Part shown: piece after piece, positions 1-8,357 of the stretch
Layout: every line of letters starts with the position of its first letter
How positions within the stretch are numbered: position 1 is the first letter of the stretch
Source of the DNA: Nitrosovibrio sp. Nv6
GTDB taxonomy: Bacteria; Pseudomonadota; Gammaproteobacteria; Burkholderiales; Nitrosomonadaceae
Direction: 5' to 3'
Assembly: GCF_900110495.1 (NCBI RefSeq)
Contig: NZ_FODX01000001.1
Location: 124,001-188,000, forward strand
Length of the DNA: 64,000 bases
Notes under the pieces: generated by a model
The model's database searches: none
What the model was told of the DNA's origin: nothing
What the model saw: only the letters and a program-made list of their open reading frames with translations
Program-made: the position numbers and the translations under genes

Positions 1-1
1 A

Positions 2-3000
2 GACAGCACCTGTGATTACTGGGGAAATTTCTGTTATCTGCGTGATGTCGCGAGTGGAGAGTTCTGGTCGAATACCTATCAGCCTACGTTAAAGGAACCC
101 AAGCGTTATGGAGTCGTCTTTTCGGAAGGGCGGGTCGAGTTCCGGCGGCGCGACCTTGATTTTGATACCCATACCGAGATTTCCGTCTCACCCGAAGATG
201 ATATCGAGCTTCGTCGGGTTCGCATCACCAATCGCGCATGGACAAGCCGGACGATTGAAATCACCTCTTATGCCGAGGTGGTGCTGGCGGCGCCCGCGGC
301 TGACGCACAGGCGCCGGCCTTCGGCAATCTTTTTGTACAGACGGAAATTTTGCCGGACCGGCATGCAATCGTATGCAGCAGGCGGCCGCGCTCGCAAAGC
401 GATGCCGTTCCATGGATGTTCCACCTTATGATGGTCCATGGCGTTGCCACCGAAGCCGTTTCCTACGAGACGGATCGAATGATGTTTATCGGACGCGGAA
501 ACGATGTGTCCGCACCACGGGCGATGACGGATTCCGCACCGCTTTCCGGCGGCGCGGGCTCGGTTCTGGACCCAATAGTAGCGATCCGCAAACGCTTGAC
601 TGTCGAACCGGGGGAGTCCGCGACGATAGATATTGTTACCGGAGCTGGTGATTCCCGCCACGCCGCCATGCATCTGGTTGAAAAGTATCAGGATCAGAAT
701 TTGACGAATCGAGTCTTCGATCTTGCATGGACGCATAGTCTGGTTGTGTTGCATCAACTCAATGCTACCGAGACAGACGCACAATTGTTCGGCCGACTGG
801 CCGGTTCGGTGCTGTACGCGAGTTCCTATCTACGTGCTGATGAGGCTGTGCTTATCAGGAACCAGCGTGGCCAGTCGGGCCTGTGGGGATACTCGATCTC
901 CGGTGATTTGCCAATCGTGCTGCTCCAGATCAGCGACGTCGCTAATATCAATCTGGTGCGACAACTGATACAGGCGCACTCCTATTGGCGTGTGAAAGGA
1001 TTGACGGTCGATCTGGTTATCTGGAATGAGGACCATTCAAGTTATCGGCAACTCCTGCACGACCACATCATGGGACTGATCGCCGGCAGTGCAGAAGCTC
1101 ACGTGCTCGATCGTCCCGGCGGCATTTTCATCCGCCGTGCCGAGCAGATTGCCTCGGAAGATCGCATTCTGATGCAAACCGTTGCACGTGCGATTATTCT
1201 GGACACCAACGGAAACCTGGTGGAGCAGTTGAACCGCCGGCTCCCGGCCGAATTGCCGCGTCCGCCCGTCAGGCTGGCGCCCGTCCCGCCGCCCGAATCC
1301 GATCAAATTGTTGAGCTACCGCGCCGCGAACTGCTCTTCGACAATGGTTTTGGCGGCTTCACTTCCGATGCGCGCGAGTACGTCATAACGACCGGGCAGG
1401 GTCAGACAACCCCCGTGCCGTGGTCGAATATTCTGGCAAATCCGCAGTTCGGGACCGTTATTTCCGAGAGCGGGCAAGCATACACCTGGTATGAAAATGC
1501 GCACGAATTCCGTTTGACTCCGTGGGACAACGATCCGGTTTGCGATTCCAGCGGCGAAGCGTATTACCTGCGGGACGAAGAAACCGGTAATTTCTGGTCG
1601 CCGACGCCTCTACCGAAGCCGGGAGCAGCGCCATATGTTACCCGGCATGGATTCGGTTACAGCATTTTCGAGTACATCGAGAGTGGTATTCGTTCAGAGC
1701 TTGAAATCTATGTCGCCCTGGACGCCCCGGTAAAGTTTGCGGTACTGAAAGTGCGTAATGAATCCGGGCGGTCTCGCAAGCTCTCTGCAACGGGCTGCGT
1801 CGAGTGGGTGCTGGGCGATCTGCCTGCCAAGAGCAGAATGCACGTCGTTACCGAGATAGATGCCGAAAGTGGAGTTCTGCTTGCGCGCAATCCTTATAAC
1901 AACGAGTTTTCGGGCCGCGTCGCTTTTTTTGATGTCGACGACGATACACGCAGTGTGACTGGCGACCGAACAGAGTTTATCGGGCGCAACGGCAGATTGA
2001 CGAACCCGGCTGCGATGGCCTCGAAGGACCTCTCCGGCCAGGTGGGGGCGGGCTTCGACCCTTGTGGCGCTATCCGTATTCCGTTTGAATTGCTGGATGG
2101 TCAGACGCGGGAGATCGCATTTCGTTTGGGCGCCGGGCTCAATGCTGATGATGCTCTCCAGCTTGCTCAACGCTTCCGCGGGATTGCGGTTGCGCATGAG
2201 GCACTGGAAAAAGTGCGTCAATACTGGCTTCGCACGCTCGGTACGATACAAGTGGAAACGCCCGATCCATCCGTAAACGTGATGGTCAACGGCTGGCTGG
2301 TGTATCAGGTCATGGCCTGCCGGCTATGGGGACGCAGCGGTTACTATCAGTCGGGAGGAGCCTTCGGATTTCGTGATCAACTGCAGGATGTGATGTCGCT
2401 TGTTCACGCGGAGCCCGTTCTTGTCCGCGAGCATTTGCTTCGGTCGGCGGCGCGCCAGTTTATCGAAGGTGATGTCCAGCATTGGTGGCATCCGCCGGCG
2501 GGGCGCGGCATCCGAAGCCGCTGTTCCGATGACTATCTGTGGCTGCCTCTGGCCACCTGTCGTTATGTTGCCGCCACCGGCGATATCGGAGTGCTGGATG
2601 AGCCCGTTTCTTTTCTCGAAGGCCGGCAGGTTTCGGCGGATGAGGAGTCGTACTATGATCTGCCGGTTCACTCCGAACAGGTCGCAACTTTATATCAGCA
2701 CTGCGTGCGCGCCATCGAGCATGGACTGCGATTCGGCGAACACGGTCTTCCCTTGATGGGTACTGGCGACTGGAATGATGGAATGAATCTTGTCGGTTTC
2801 CACGGGCGCGGCGAAAGCATCTGGCTGGCTTTCTTCCTGTATGACAACCTTATACAGTTTTCGGAACTTTCCGAGCAATATGGCGATACGGCGTTTGTCG
2901 GGCGATGCAAAAAGGAAGCTGAGCTTTTGCGTAAAAATATCGAACAGCACGGCTGGGATGGAAAATGGTATCTCCGTGCCTTCTTCGATGATGGTTCTCC

Positions 3001-3736
3001 TCTTGGCTCCCGGAGTAATCCCGAATGCCGGACCGATTCGATCGCGCAAAGCTGGTCAGTGTTGTCCGGCGCGGGTTCTGCCGAGCGCCAACGACTGGCA
3101 ATGGAAGCGGTAAGTGAGCATCTCGTGCGGCGCGATGCCCGTCTCATACAACTTCTTGATCCACCTTTCGATCAGTCCCACTTGAATCCGGGTTATATAA
3201 AAGGCTACGTGCCCGGCGTGCGCGAGAACGGCGGACAATACACCCATGCGGCCATCTGGGCGACGATGGCTTTCGCCGTGTTAAGAGATCATGAGCGCGC
3301 ATGGGAGCTGCTGGAGATGATTAATCCGGTGAATCATGGGCGATCACCGGAGATGGTCTCGGTCTACAAGACCGAGCCATATGTGGTTGCCGCTGATGTT
3401 TATGCGGTTCCTCCGCATACGGGTCGCGGCGGATGGTCGTGGTACACAGGTTCAGCCAGCTGGCTGTACCGGCTGATGCTGGAAACATTGCTCGGCCTTT
3501 CACTTGAGAATAAGAAACTGCGCTTCAACCCCTGTCTGCCTGCGGAATGGAATATGTTCACGGTGAAATACCGTTATGGCGAAACGACCTATCACATCAC
3601 AGTTGCACAGACTAGTGATGTGGAAAATGAGAGCCTTACGGTCGATGGAGTGGGCCAGCAGGATCTGACCATTGCTCTTGTCGACGATCGGACACCGCAT
3701 ACGGTCGAAGTCCGGTTAAACAGTTCTCGCGCGTGA
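2..3736 (+). CDS. GH94 / cyclic beta-1,2-glucan synthase-like protein, C-terminal part (5' truncated by window)
   Basis: The reading frame is open from base 2, so the gene starts upstream of the window; 1244 codons are visible. Two copies of the beta-sandwich typical of the GT36/GH94 family can be seen, marked by LRDVASGEFWS near visible residue 13 and LRDEETGNFWS near residue 523. The (alpha/alpha)6 catalytic domain follows, with the signature TGDWNDGMN whose Asp (visible residue 923) is the general acid in GH94 phosphorylases. Family knowledge: in NdvB/ChvB proteins this C-terminal module sets the length of cyclic beta-1,2-glucan by phosphorolysis, while the glycosyltransferase domain lies upstream. 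Whether that domain is present here cannot be seen, so a stand-alone cellobiose-phosphorylase-like enzyme is less likely but possible. The gene ends TGA at 3734-3736. Confidence 0.85.
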   Translation, partial: DSTCDYWGNFCYLRDVASGEFWSNTYQPTLKEPKRYGVVFSEGRVEFRRRDLDFDTHTEISVSPEDDIELRRVRITNRAWTSRTIEITSYAEVVLAAPAADAQAPAFGNLFVQTEILPDRHAIVCSRRPRSQSDAVPWMFHLMMVHGVATEAVSYETDRMMFIGRGNDVSAPRAMTDSAPLSGGAGSVLDPIVAIRKRLTVEPGESATIDIVTGAGDSRHAAMHLVEKYQDQNLTNRVFDLAWTHSLVVLHQLNATETDAQLFGRLAGSVLYASSYLRADEAVLIRNQRGQSGLWGYSISGDLPIVLLQISDVANINLVRQLIQAHSYWRVKGLTVDLVIWNEDHSSYRQLLHDHIMGLIAGSAEAHVLDRPGGIFIRRAEQIASEDRILMQTVARAIILDTNGNLVEQLNRRLPAELPRPPVRLAPVPPPESDQIVELPRRELLFDNGFGGFTSDAREYVITTGQGQTTPVPWSNILANPQFGTVISESGQAYTWYENAHEFRLTPWDNDPVCDSSGEAYYLRDEETGNFWSPTPLPKPGAAPYVTRHGFGYSIFEYIESGIRSELEIYVALDAPVKFAVLKVRNESGRSRKLSATGCVEWVLGDLPAKSRMHVVTEIDAESGVLLARNPYNNEFSGRVAFFDVDDDTRSVTGDRTEFIGRNGRLTNPAAMASKDLSGQVGAGFDPCGAIRIPFELLDGQTREIAFRLGAGLNADDALQLAQRFRGIAVAHEALEKVRQYWLRTLGTIQVETPDPSVNVMVNGWLVYQVMACRLWGRSGYYQSGGAFGFRDQLQDVMSLVHAEPVLVREHLLRSAARQFIEGDVQHWWHPPAGRGIRSRCSDDYLWLPLATCRYVAATGDIGVLDEPVSFLEGRQVSADEESYYDLPVHSEQVATLYQHCVRAIEHGLRFGEHGLPLMGTGDWNDGMNLVGFHGRGESIWLAFFLYDNLIQFSELSEQYGDTAFVGRCKKEAELLRKNIEQHGWDGKWYLRAFFDDGSPLGSRSNPECRTDSIAQSWSVLSGAGSAERQRLAMEAVSEHLVRRDARLIQLLDPPFDQSHLNPGYIKGYVPGVRENGGQYTHAAIWATMAFAVLRDHERAWELLEMINPVNHGRSPEMVSVYKTEPYVVAADVYAVPPHTGRGGWSWYTGSASWLYRLMLETLLGLSLENKKLRFNPCLPAEWNMFTVKYRYGETTYHITVAQTSDVENESLTVDGVGQQDLTIALVDDRTPHTVEVRLNSSRA

Positions 3737-3757
3737 GTACAATTTCAGAGGAAATGA

Positions 3758-3889
3758 CCGGCAATTGCGCCGGGCGGGCCGCAGGGTCAGGGTGCGGGTG
3801 AGGAAGCCAAGGCTGAGATGCTGCAGGAAAGCTTGACAGTCAAGGCCGAAAAGAGCGGAGGATATGTCAGCCTTGACGAATGGGAATAG
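3758..3889 (+). other. Possible C-terminal gene remnant without a start codon
   Basis: An open frame of 43 codons begins right after an in-frame TGA and ends at TAG 3887-3889. It reads PAIAPGGPQGQGAGEEAKAE near its start and ends GGYVSLDEWE. The composition is protein-like (Gly/Pro-rich, then charged), but there is only an internal Met and no Shine-Dalgarno site. It may be the tail of a decayed gene between the glucan synthase and the truncated Crp-like gene. No family is recognised and it could be chance. Confidence 0.2.
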
Positions 3890-3903
3890 GAATTATATCT
3901 GAC

Positions 3904-4452
3904 TTAAGCCAAAGGAGCAGGTGAACCGGTCAAAGGTATGGCGGGTCTGAGAGCCGGGCGAATGGCAGGCATTGTGGCTTGGGCGATCTTGGCCGCGAGG
4001 CGCTGAGTATAATGCTGAAGCAAATAACGCAACGGGCTGCCGAGCTCGAATTCTCTTCGTAAATTGGCTGCCTTGAGTCGGTACCCGAAACCGGCACTCT
4101 GCACGATCGCCCGGGTTGGTGTAATTTTTCGCCCCATGAGCATGGAAATGCCGAATACGCCTTCCTTGCCGATGGCAGCGATCTTTACCGGTTCTCCCTT
4201 GTCGTTAATGATGTGCAGGGAAATGATACTGGTAGTGGGGAAATACACAAGGCCTAACTCGCCGCCATTTTCGTAAACGGCCCATCCCTGGGGCAGGGAC
4301 ACGAGTTCAAGGCAGGATTGCAGCCGCTCGTAATCCTTCTCGGGGAGAGCAGCCAAAAACAAGTTTTGCCTGGGAGTATGAAGCTTGGTGGCATACAACT
4401 CAGGGGTATGAGTCTCAGGGGTATGAATCTCAGGGGTATGAATATATGTCAT
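3904..4452 (-). CDS. Crp/Fnr-like cyclic-nucleotide-binding-fold protein lacking the HTH domain
   Basis: A 182-residue protein. From about residue 27 (RQNLFLAALP) to about residue 150 it follows the N-terminal sensor half of a common Crp/Fnr subfamily, including YFPTTSIISL, GKEGVFGISMLMG and TPTRAIVQSAG. Family members are about 230-240 residues, with a winged helix-turn-helix after the dimerisation helix. Here the sequence leaves the family pattern after AAKIAQA and ends in a Pro/Ala-rich tail (MPAIRPALRPAIPLTG) with no HTH, so it probably cannot bind DNA. The first 25 residues are an unusual HTPE repeat encoded by tandem 15-bp repeats. It may be a pseudogene or a sensor-only remnant. No operon partner is seen. 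Confidence 0.6.
   Translation of the reverse strand: MTYIHTPEIHTPETHTPELYATKLHTPRQNLFLAALPEKDYERLQSCLELVSLPQGWAVYENGGELGLVYFPTTSIISLHIINDKGEPVKIAAIGKEGVFGISMLMGRKITPTRAIVQSAGFGYRLKAANLRREFELGSPLRYLLQHYTQRLAAKIAQATMPAIRPALRPAIPLTGSPAPLA
4399..4443. repeat. Three tandem 15-bp repeats (unit ctcaggggtatga[a/g]t)
   Basis: Three consecutive 15-bp units lie at 4399-4413, 4414-4428 and 4429-4443, differing at one position. They are in frame and encode the HTPEI/HTPET/HTPEL repeats at the N terminus of the Crp-like protein on the minus strand, so copy-number change would alter the protein without a frameshift. Confidence 0.9.
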
Positions 4453-4510
4453 TACATTCCTCGCTATTTGCTTGTCTCGATAATTATGATTGCACGTGCG
4501 ATAGTTGATG

Positions 4511-4544
4511 AGATAGATAGATAGTAGATGAGACTAGATGAGAC
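4511..4544. repeat. Simple repeats: agat microsatellite followed by a 10-bp tandem duplication
   Basis: A short (agat)3 tract at 4511-4524 is followed directly by two copies of tagatgagac at 4525-4534 and 4535-4544. They lie upstream of the Crp-like gene in a non-coding stretch. No function is claimed. Confidence 0.8.
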
Positions 4545-4818
4545 GCACGGCACGATTTGATGTTACATCCAAATTCAGAAATCGTATGTGCGGTGTCCGA
4601 CAGACCGACGTCAGGAAAGAAGATATAAACGTCCTTGAGGGGTCGTGAACCGCGAGGAAGGGACGGATAGCGGCAGCGGATAGCGACGATTGCGGCGGAG
4701 AGCGCACCGTAGACAGAGTATATAGCGTTTATGCTGGAGAATGCTTTTTTATGAGCACAACAGCAGACAGTTGCTGAATAGCAATAATAACAATGTTAAT
4801 TTTATATGGAGGATTGTG

Positions 4819-5133
4819 ATGGCCAGGACTGCCAAGGATAGTAAAGAAAAGCTCATCAAGGATTTTCAATCGGTTATTGCCGACACGGAGGAATTGATGA
4901 AATTCGTGAGCAACGAGGGCGGGGGAAAGGCTCAGGCCCTGCGCGACAAGATCGATCAGAACTTGAAGCTGGCCAAAGATTATTTGCATGATTTTGAAGG
5001 TTCGGTAGTCGATAAATCCAAAATCGCGGCAAAGGCAACCGATGAATATGTGCATGAAAATGCGTGGCGCACCGTCGGGTTGGCAATTGGTGTTGGTATC
5101 CTGATTGGACTCCTGATGAGGAATCGCGACTAA
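4819..5133 (+). CDS. DUF883 family membrane-anchored protein (ElaB/YqjD-like)
   Basis: 104 residues. The ATG at 4819 follows the Shine-Dalgarno sequence GGAGG at 4809-4813; an in-frame start further upstream lacks one. The N-terminal two thirds is a charged helix rich in Lys/Asp/Glu. It ends with the family signature YVHENAWRTVGLAIGVGILIG (in part), a Gly-rich transmembrane segment at about residues 82-100, and the tail RNRD. Family knowledge: E. coli ElaB and YqjD are tail-anchored inner-membrane proteins, induced by stress or stationary phase, and YqjD associates with ribosomes. The gene stands alone here. Confidence 0.85.
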   Translation: MARTAKDSKEKLIKDFQSVIADTEELMKFVSNEGGGKAQALRDKIDQNLKLAKDYLHDFEGSVVDKSKIAAKATDEYVHENAWRTVGLAIGVGILIGLLMRNRD

Positions 5134-5310
5134 AACCGGCCCTTGCCCGTCGAATGCTCATGAGGAGGAGCGGACGGAGGGCAGACGGGGTCAGGTCCGG
5201 TACCGCACATAAAGCAGCGCGGAAAATTGAGTCTCGGCTATTCTTGCGTCAGCATTAGATCCGGCTACCCGGCCGGTTTCTGTCACCAATTTTGATGGGG
5301 GAGGTTGATC

Positions 5311-6312
5311 ATGAATGCACGAGTGACATTTGTCGCACTTTTTGCGTTGTTGTCGGCAGGGAGCAACGTCTGGGCAGCTACCGCTTTCACCGGTCTGCAC
5401 GCGTTTGGAGACAGTCTCTTGGATGCGGGGGACAGTCCCTCTGCCGTTACAAGCATTTACAAGATCCTGGGCGGTAATTGCGATGTTTCTCATCCATGTC
5501 CGCCTTATGAGGGCGGCCGCCTCTCCAATGGACCTGTAGCCTCCGAATATATGGCGGAGTCTCTCTTTCCAGGAGGCGTGACCAGCACGAATTTCCGCAG
5601 CTATGCCGTAGGAGGCGCCACATCCGGTATTGGAAACAGTGGTGACGAAGGCAGTGCGACCGAGTCAGGAATTTTTAACCTGCCCGGCATGAAGCAGCAA
5701 CTGGAACACTATATGAGCGCGGAAGAGTCGGGGGGTGTCGCCGATCCTAACGCCTTGTATCTCGTATGGGGTGGCGGGGGGGATTATCTGACGCACAATT
5801 CTCCCGTCGCGGCTGCTCAGAATATCGGCGGTTATGTAAATACCCTGGCGACAGCAGGAGCCAGGCATATCCTTGTTCCAAATCTCGTGGATCTCGGCCA
5901 CACACCTCTTGCAAGATCCGAGGGCGAAGAATTGGAGGCTCGAGCATATTCACTGGTTTTCAACACGGAATTGGCAACACAATTGGGGAGCGCCAGTTCG
6001 AACTTTCCCACAACGGATATTTATCAGTTCGATACTTATTCTTTCCAGAATGACATAATCCAGAATCCTGTCAATTATGGATTCACGGACGTTCAAGATC
6101 CATGTGTTTCCCTGCTCGTATTTTCTTGTGACAATCCAGACGGGCATCTTTATTGGGATAGCGTTCATCCCACCACGCGGGCTCATGCTCTTCTCGCATC
6201 CGCCTTCATAAGTGCCGTGCCGGAGCCGCAGGTTACAGCCATGTTCATTGCCGGGCTGTTTATTCTCGGTTTCGCTGCCTACCGCCAGCGAAACCTCGGT
6301 GCGGACGCATGA
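5311..6312 (+). CDS. GDSL/SGNH-family esterase with PEP-CTERM sorting signal
   Basis: 333 residues from the ATG at 5311, which follows GGGGGAGG at 5297-5304; the in-frame TTG at 5305 lies too close to that site. A signal peptide (to about VWAATAF) precedes SGNH block I, FGDSLLDAG, with the nucleophilic Ser. Block III appears as WGGGGDYL, with Gly where many members have Asn, and block V as WDSVHPTTRAH with the Asp/His pair. The C terminus is a PEP-CTERM module: VPEP, a hydrophobic segment, then RQR. Family knowledge: such proteins are secreted and processed by an exosortase. The substrate is unknown; a lipid or polysaccharide ester is likely. Confidence 0.85.
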   Translation: MNARVTFVALFALLSAGSNVWAATAFTGLHAFGDSLLDAGDSPSAVTSIYKILGGNCDVSHPCPPYEGGRLSNGPVASEYMAESLFPGGVTSTNFRSYAVGGATSGIGNSGDEGSATESGIFNLPGMKQQLEHYMSAEESGGVADPNALYLVWGGGGDYLTHNSPVAAAQNIGGYVNTLATAGARHILVPNLVDLGHTPLARSEGEELEARAYSLVFNTELATQLGSASSNFPTTDIYQFDTYSFQNDIIQNPVNYGFTDVQDPCVSLLVFSCDNPDGHLYWDSVHPTTRAHALLASAFISAVPEPQVTAMFIAGLFILGFAAYRQRNLGADA

Positions 6313-6441
6313 GGGCAGGCGACTGAAGCAATCGTCCGATAACGGGAGGGAGGTTGGAACTTTCAAGGGTATTCCCAGCGCCCGATCGCGGCTCCGATTT
6401 ATCCGGAACAGAAGCGTTTTCTTATTCATTACCCAGTTCTT

Positions 6442-6759
6442 ATGCTGATAATATTTAAAAGCGATGCTTATGCCGATATAACCATGTTCAGCGATGTCGC
6501 GCACCGCCTGTTGAGGATGATGGGGCACAGCGGGACTGTGCCCGGTGCGATACTGGCTGAAGATGTGCCGGCAGTGCTTGATCGATTAAAACGCGCGATT
6601 GAGCAAGAAAAGCAGCGGGCGCCGGAAACGGGCGATGAGCCTCAAGCCAAGGAGCCGGATGATCAAACGGTAAGCCTTACCCACCGGGCGTTACCCCTGA
6701 TCGAATTACTTACCGCGGCGGCAAAAAAGCAGTCCAACGTGATGTGGGAAAAGGTGTAG
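6442..6759 (+). CDS. DUF1840 domain-containing protein
   Basis: 105 residues. The pattern MLIIFKSDAYADITMF, then HRLLRMMGHSGTVPGAILAEDVP and a C-terminal helix ending LIELLTAAAKKQSNVMW fits the betaproteobacterial DUF1840 family along its whole length. The family is small, cytosolic and of unknown function. The ATG at 6442 is supported by family alignment from memory, although no good Shine-Dalgarno is visible. A strong intrinsic terminator lies 156 bases downstream. Confidence 0.75.
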   Translation: MLIIFKSDAYADITMFSDVAHRLLRMMGHSGTVPGAILAEDVPAVLDRLKRAIEQEKQRAPETGDEPQAKEPDDQTVSLTHRALPLIELLTAAAKKQSNVMWEKV

Positions 6760-6915
6760 ATTGCGCTTTAGACGGCTTGGCGCCTGGATAGGGGAGGTTT
6801 CACGCAGGGTAATAATCCACGCTTGTTTTTATGTGGAGCGACGAACGAACCATTTTTCGGAATAGCGCGAAAATACATAGGGTGTCTCTTGAATCTCTCC
6901 TTGAAAGCACCCTTG

Positions 6916-6950
6916 GTCCGGCAGCGATTTATATCGCTCCCGGACTTTTT
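6916..6950 (+). terminator. Intrinsic terminator
   Basis: Stem GTCCGG/CCGGAC plus AGCGAT/ATCGCT with a single C-C mismatch, loop TTAT, followed by TTTTT at 6946-6950. It is the first strong terminator downstream of the DUF1840 gene. Confidence 0.8.
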
Positions 6951-7099
6951 CATAGGGGGCGGTAAATTCTCCAATATGCCTGGCGCAAATTTCCCGCAGA
7001 GTGGATCGGATATTGACGTGGGAACGTAGGGTTTATATCGAGATAAAGGAGTCGCCGCGATTGCAGGACCGCCGCTATCGCGGTGCCATCGAATATAGC

Positions 7100-7916
7100 T
7101 TATGTTGATGCAGTGTGCAGGGCGTGGCCGTATGATCGTCGCCTTATGACCACGCCCATCAACCCGAATCCGGCCAGCAACATGGCGTAGGTTTGCGGCT
7201 CAGGTACTACCCCAGCTAAAAGGGTACCGGTAACGCCGTACTTTGTCAGGAGATTGGGGTTCGCGATATCCTGAGCAAAATAATCAGCCCCACCCACGAA
7301 TACCGAGTAGTCCCCGGCAGCGAGATTCGAAAAAGTGTGTGAAACCTTGCCGTCAGGTGCGCCGTCCGAACCGAAACCCGTGCCGTCGTAGGCATGACCG
7401 ATATACTTGAAAAAGCTCAGACTGGATGGAATCGGGATGCCGTTGAGGCTGCCTGGATCGTTTCCAATCGACCAGTCCGTCAAAGCTCTGAATGAACCTT
7501 CCGTATTATCAGGGCGATTGGCCACTGATATTTCGGCGGAATCATAATCCGCCTTCACCGGGGCTACATGGGCAAGCCCTGGTAGAGCGAGAATCCTGGT
7601 ATTAATCCAGGTTGAGACGTCGAAACGTTGCCAAGATGATCTGTGACCTGGGAGGTAGCCTGCTCGAACTCAAGTGTGACATCAGTCAGCTCAAGCAGTG
7701 TGAAGCGGTAGGGGCGTAATTTATGACTGTCACCGTAGTCGGCATCTGTTCCGTCCATCCGGCCATAGTTGCCGGTAACCGTCTGATCTATCCGGATGGA
7801 AGCGGCGTAAGTGTTATCAAAGTTCCAAAATCGCGACCGCCATAACCGACATGGGCCATCGCCGGCAATGAAGCCATGCCGGCCACGAAAAATGCGTACT
7901 GAAGTGTTTTTTTCAT
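7100..7916 (-). pseudogene. PEP-CTERM protein gene with two frameshifts
   Basis: Three frames on the minus strand join into one recognisable protein. The N terminus from ATG 7914-7916 gives a signal peptide ending AMAHVGYGGRDFGT. The middle (DNTYAASIRIDQTVTGNYGR in part, then DYGDSHKLRPYRFTL and PGLIPGFSLYQG) is in a second frame. The end (LAHVAPVKADYDSAEI ... YIGHAYDGTG ... FSNLAAGDYSVFVGG ... VVPEPQTYAMLLAG ... RRR) is in a third. Restoring one base at the AAA run 7819-7821 and one at the CCC run 7577-7579 gives a continuous protein of about 270 residues with signal peptide and PEP-CTERM sorting tail. Both lesions are single-base losses in homopolymers, so sequencing error cannot be excluded. 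Confidence 0.8.
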
Positions 7917-8357
7917 ATGATCTCTCGCTGGTTAAAGGTAGAAAATAATCTCTCCATACCGGTAATGCTCATCAGCAAAACCGATGCAGAGAAGTATTTA
8001 TTATTCATATCAACAAATCAATGTGACATATTGCCGCATGTGGCAAATTGCCGCAGGGGGATGATACGGGTGCATCAACAATCGAGAGCTTGAATAGCGG
8101 GAGCGAAGATGCAGCTGAGATAATTAATCGAAATGAATAATGAGGTTGTCAAGAGAATATGACGATAAAGTAAGATTGGAATGAAGGAATGCAAAATTGA
8201 AGAGGAATGGCGATGCGCACCCTGGATGATGCCTGCAATTGGCATCGGCGAAATAGGAATCGAGTTATTTTGAAACCGGGATTAGATAAGATTGTTGAGG
8301 GACAGGATGCGTTACGTTAGGATATCTTCCCGACCAATGCGATGTTCTCATCGGCAA
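7917..8357. other. 441-bp non-coding region
   Basis: No convincing gene. The region is AT-rich near 7930-8040 and 8150-8330 and holds the expected upstream region of the PEP-CTERM pseudogene (weak GAGAGA ribosome site just before its ATG) and the 3' side of the hybrid kinase gene. Nothing further was identified. Confidence 0.6.

Noticed and set aside
6823..7029. 68-codon frame downstream of the DUF1840 gene
   Set aside because: It contains the intrinsic terminator at 6916-6950, has no ribosome site and an implausible composition.
7055..7083. Hairpin CCGCGAT/ATCGCGG near the end of the PEP-CTERM pseudogene
   Set aside because: It has a 15-base loop and no T-tract on either strand, so it is not called a terminator.
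8030..8060. Sequence resembling a sigma54 promoter (TGGCA ... TTGC)
   Set aside because: The GG and GC elements are not at the required spacing.
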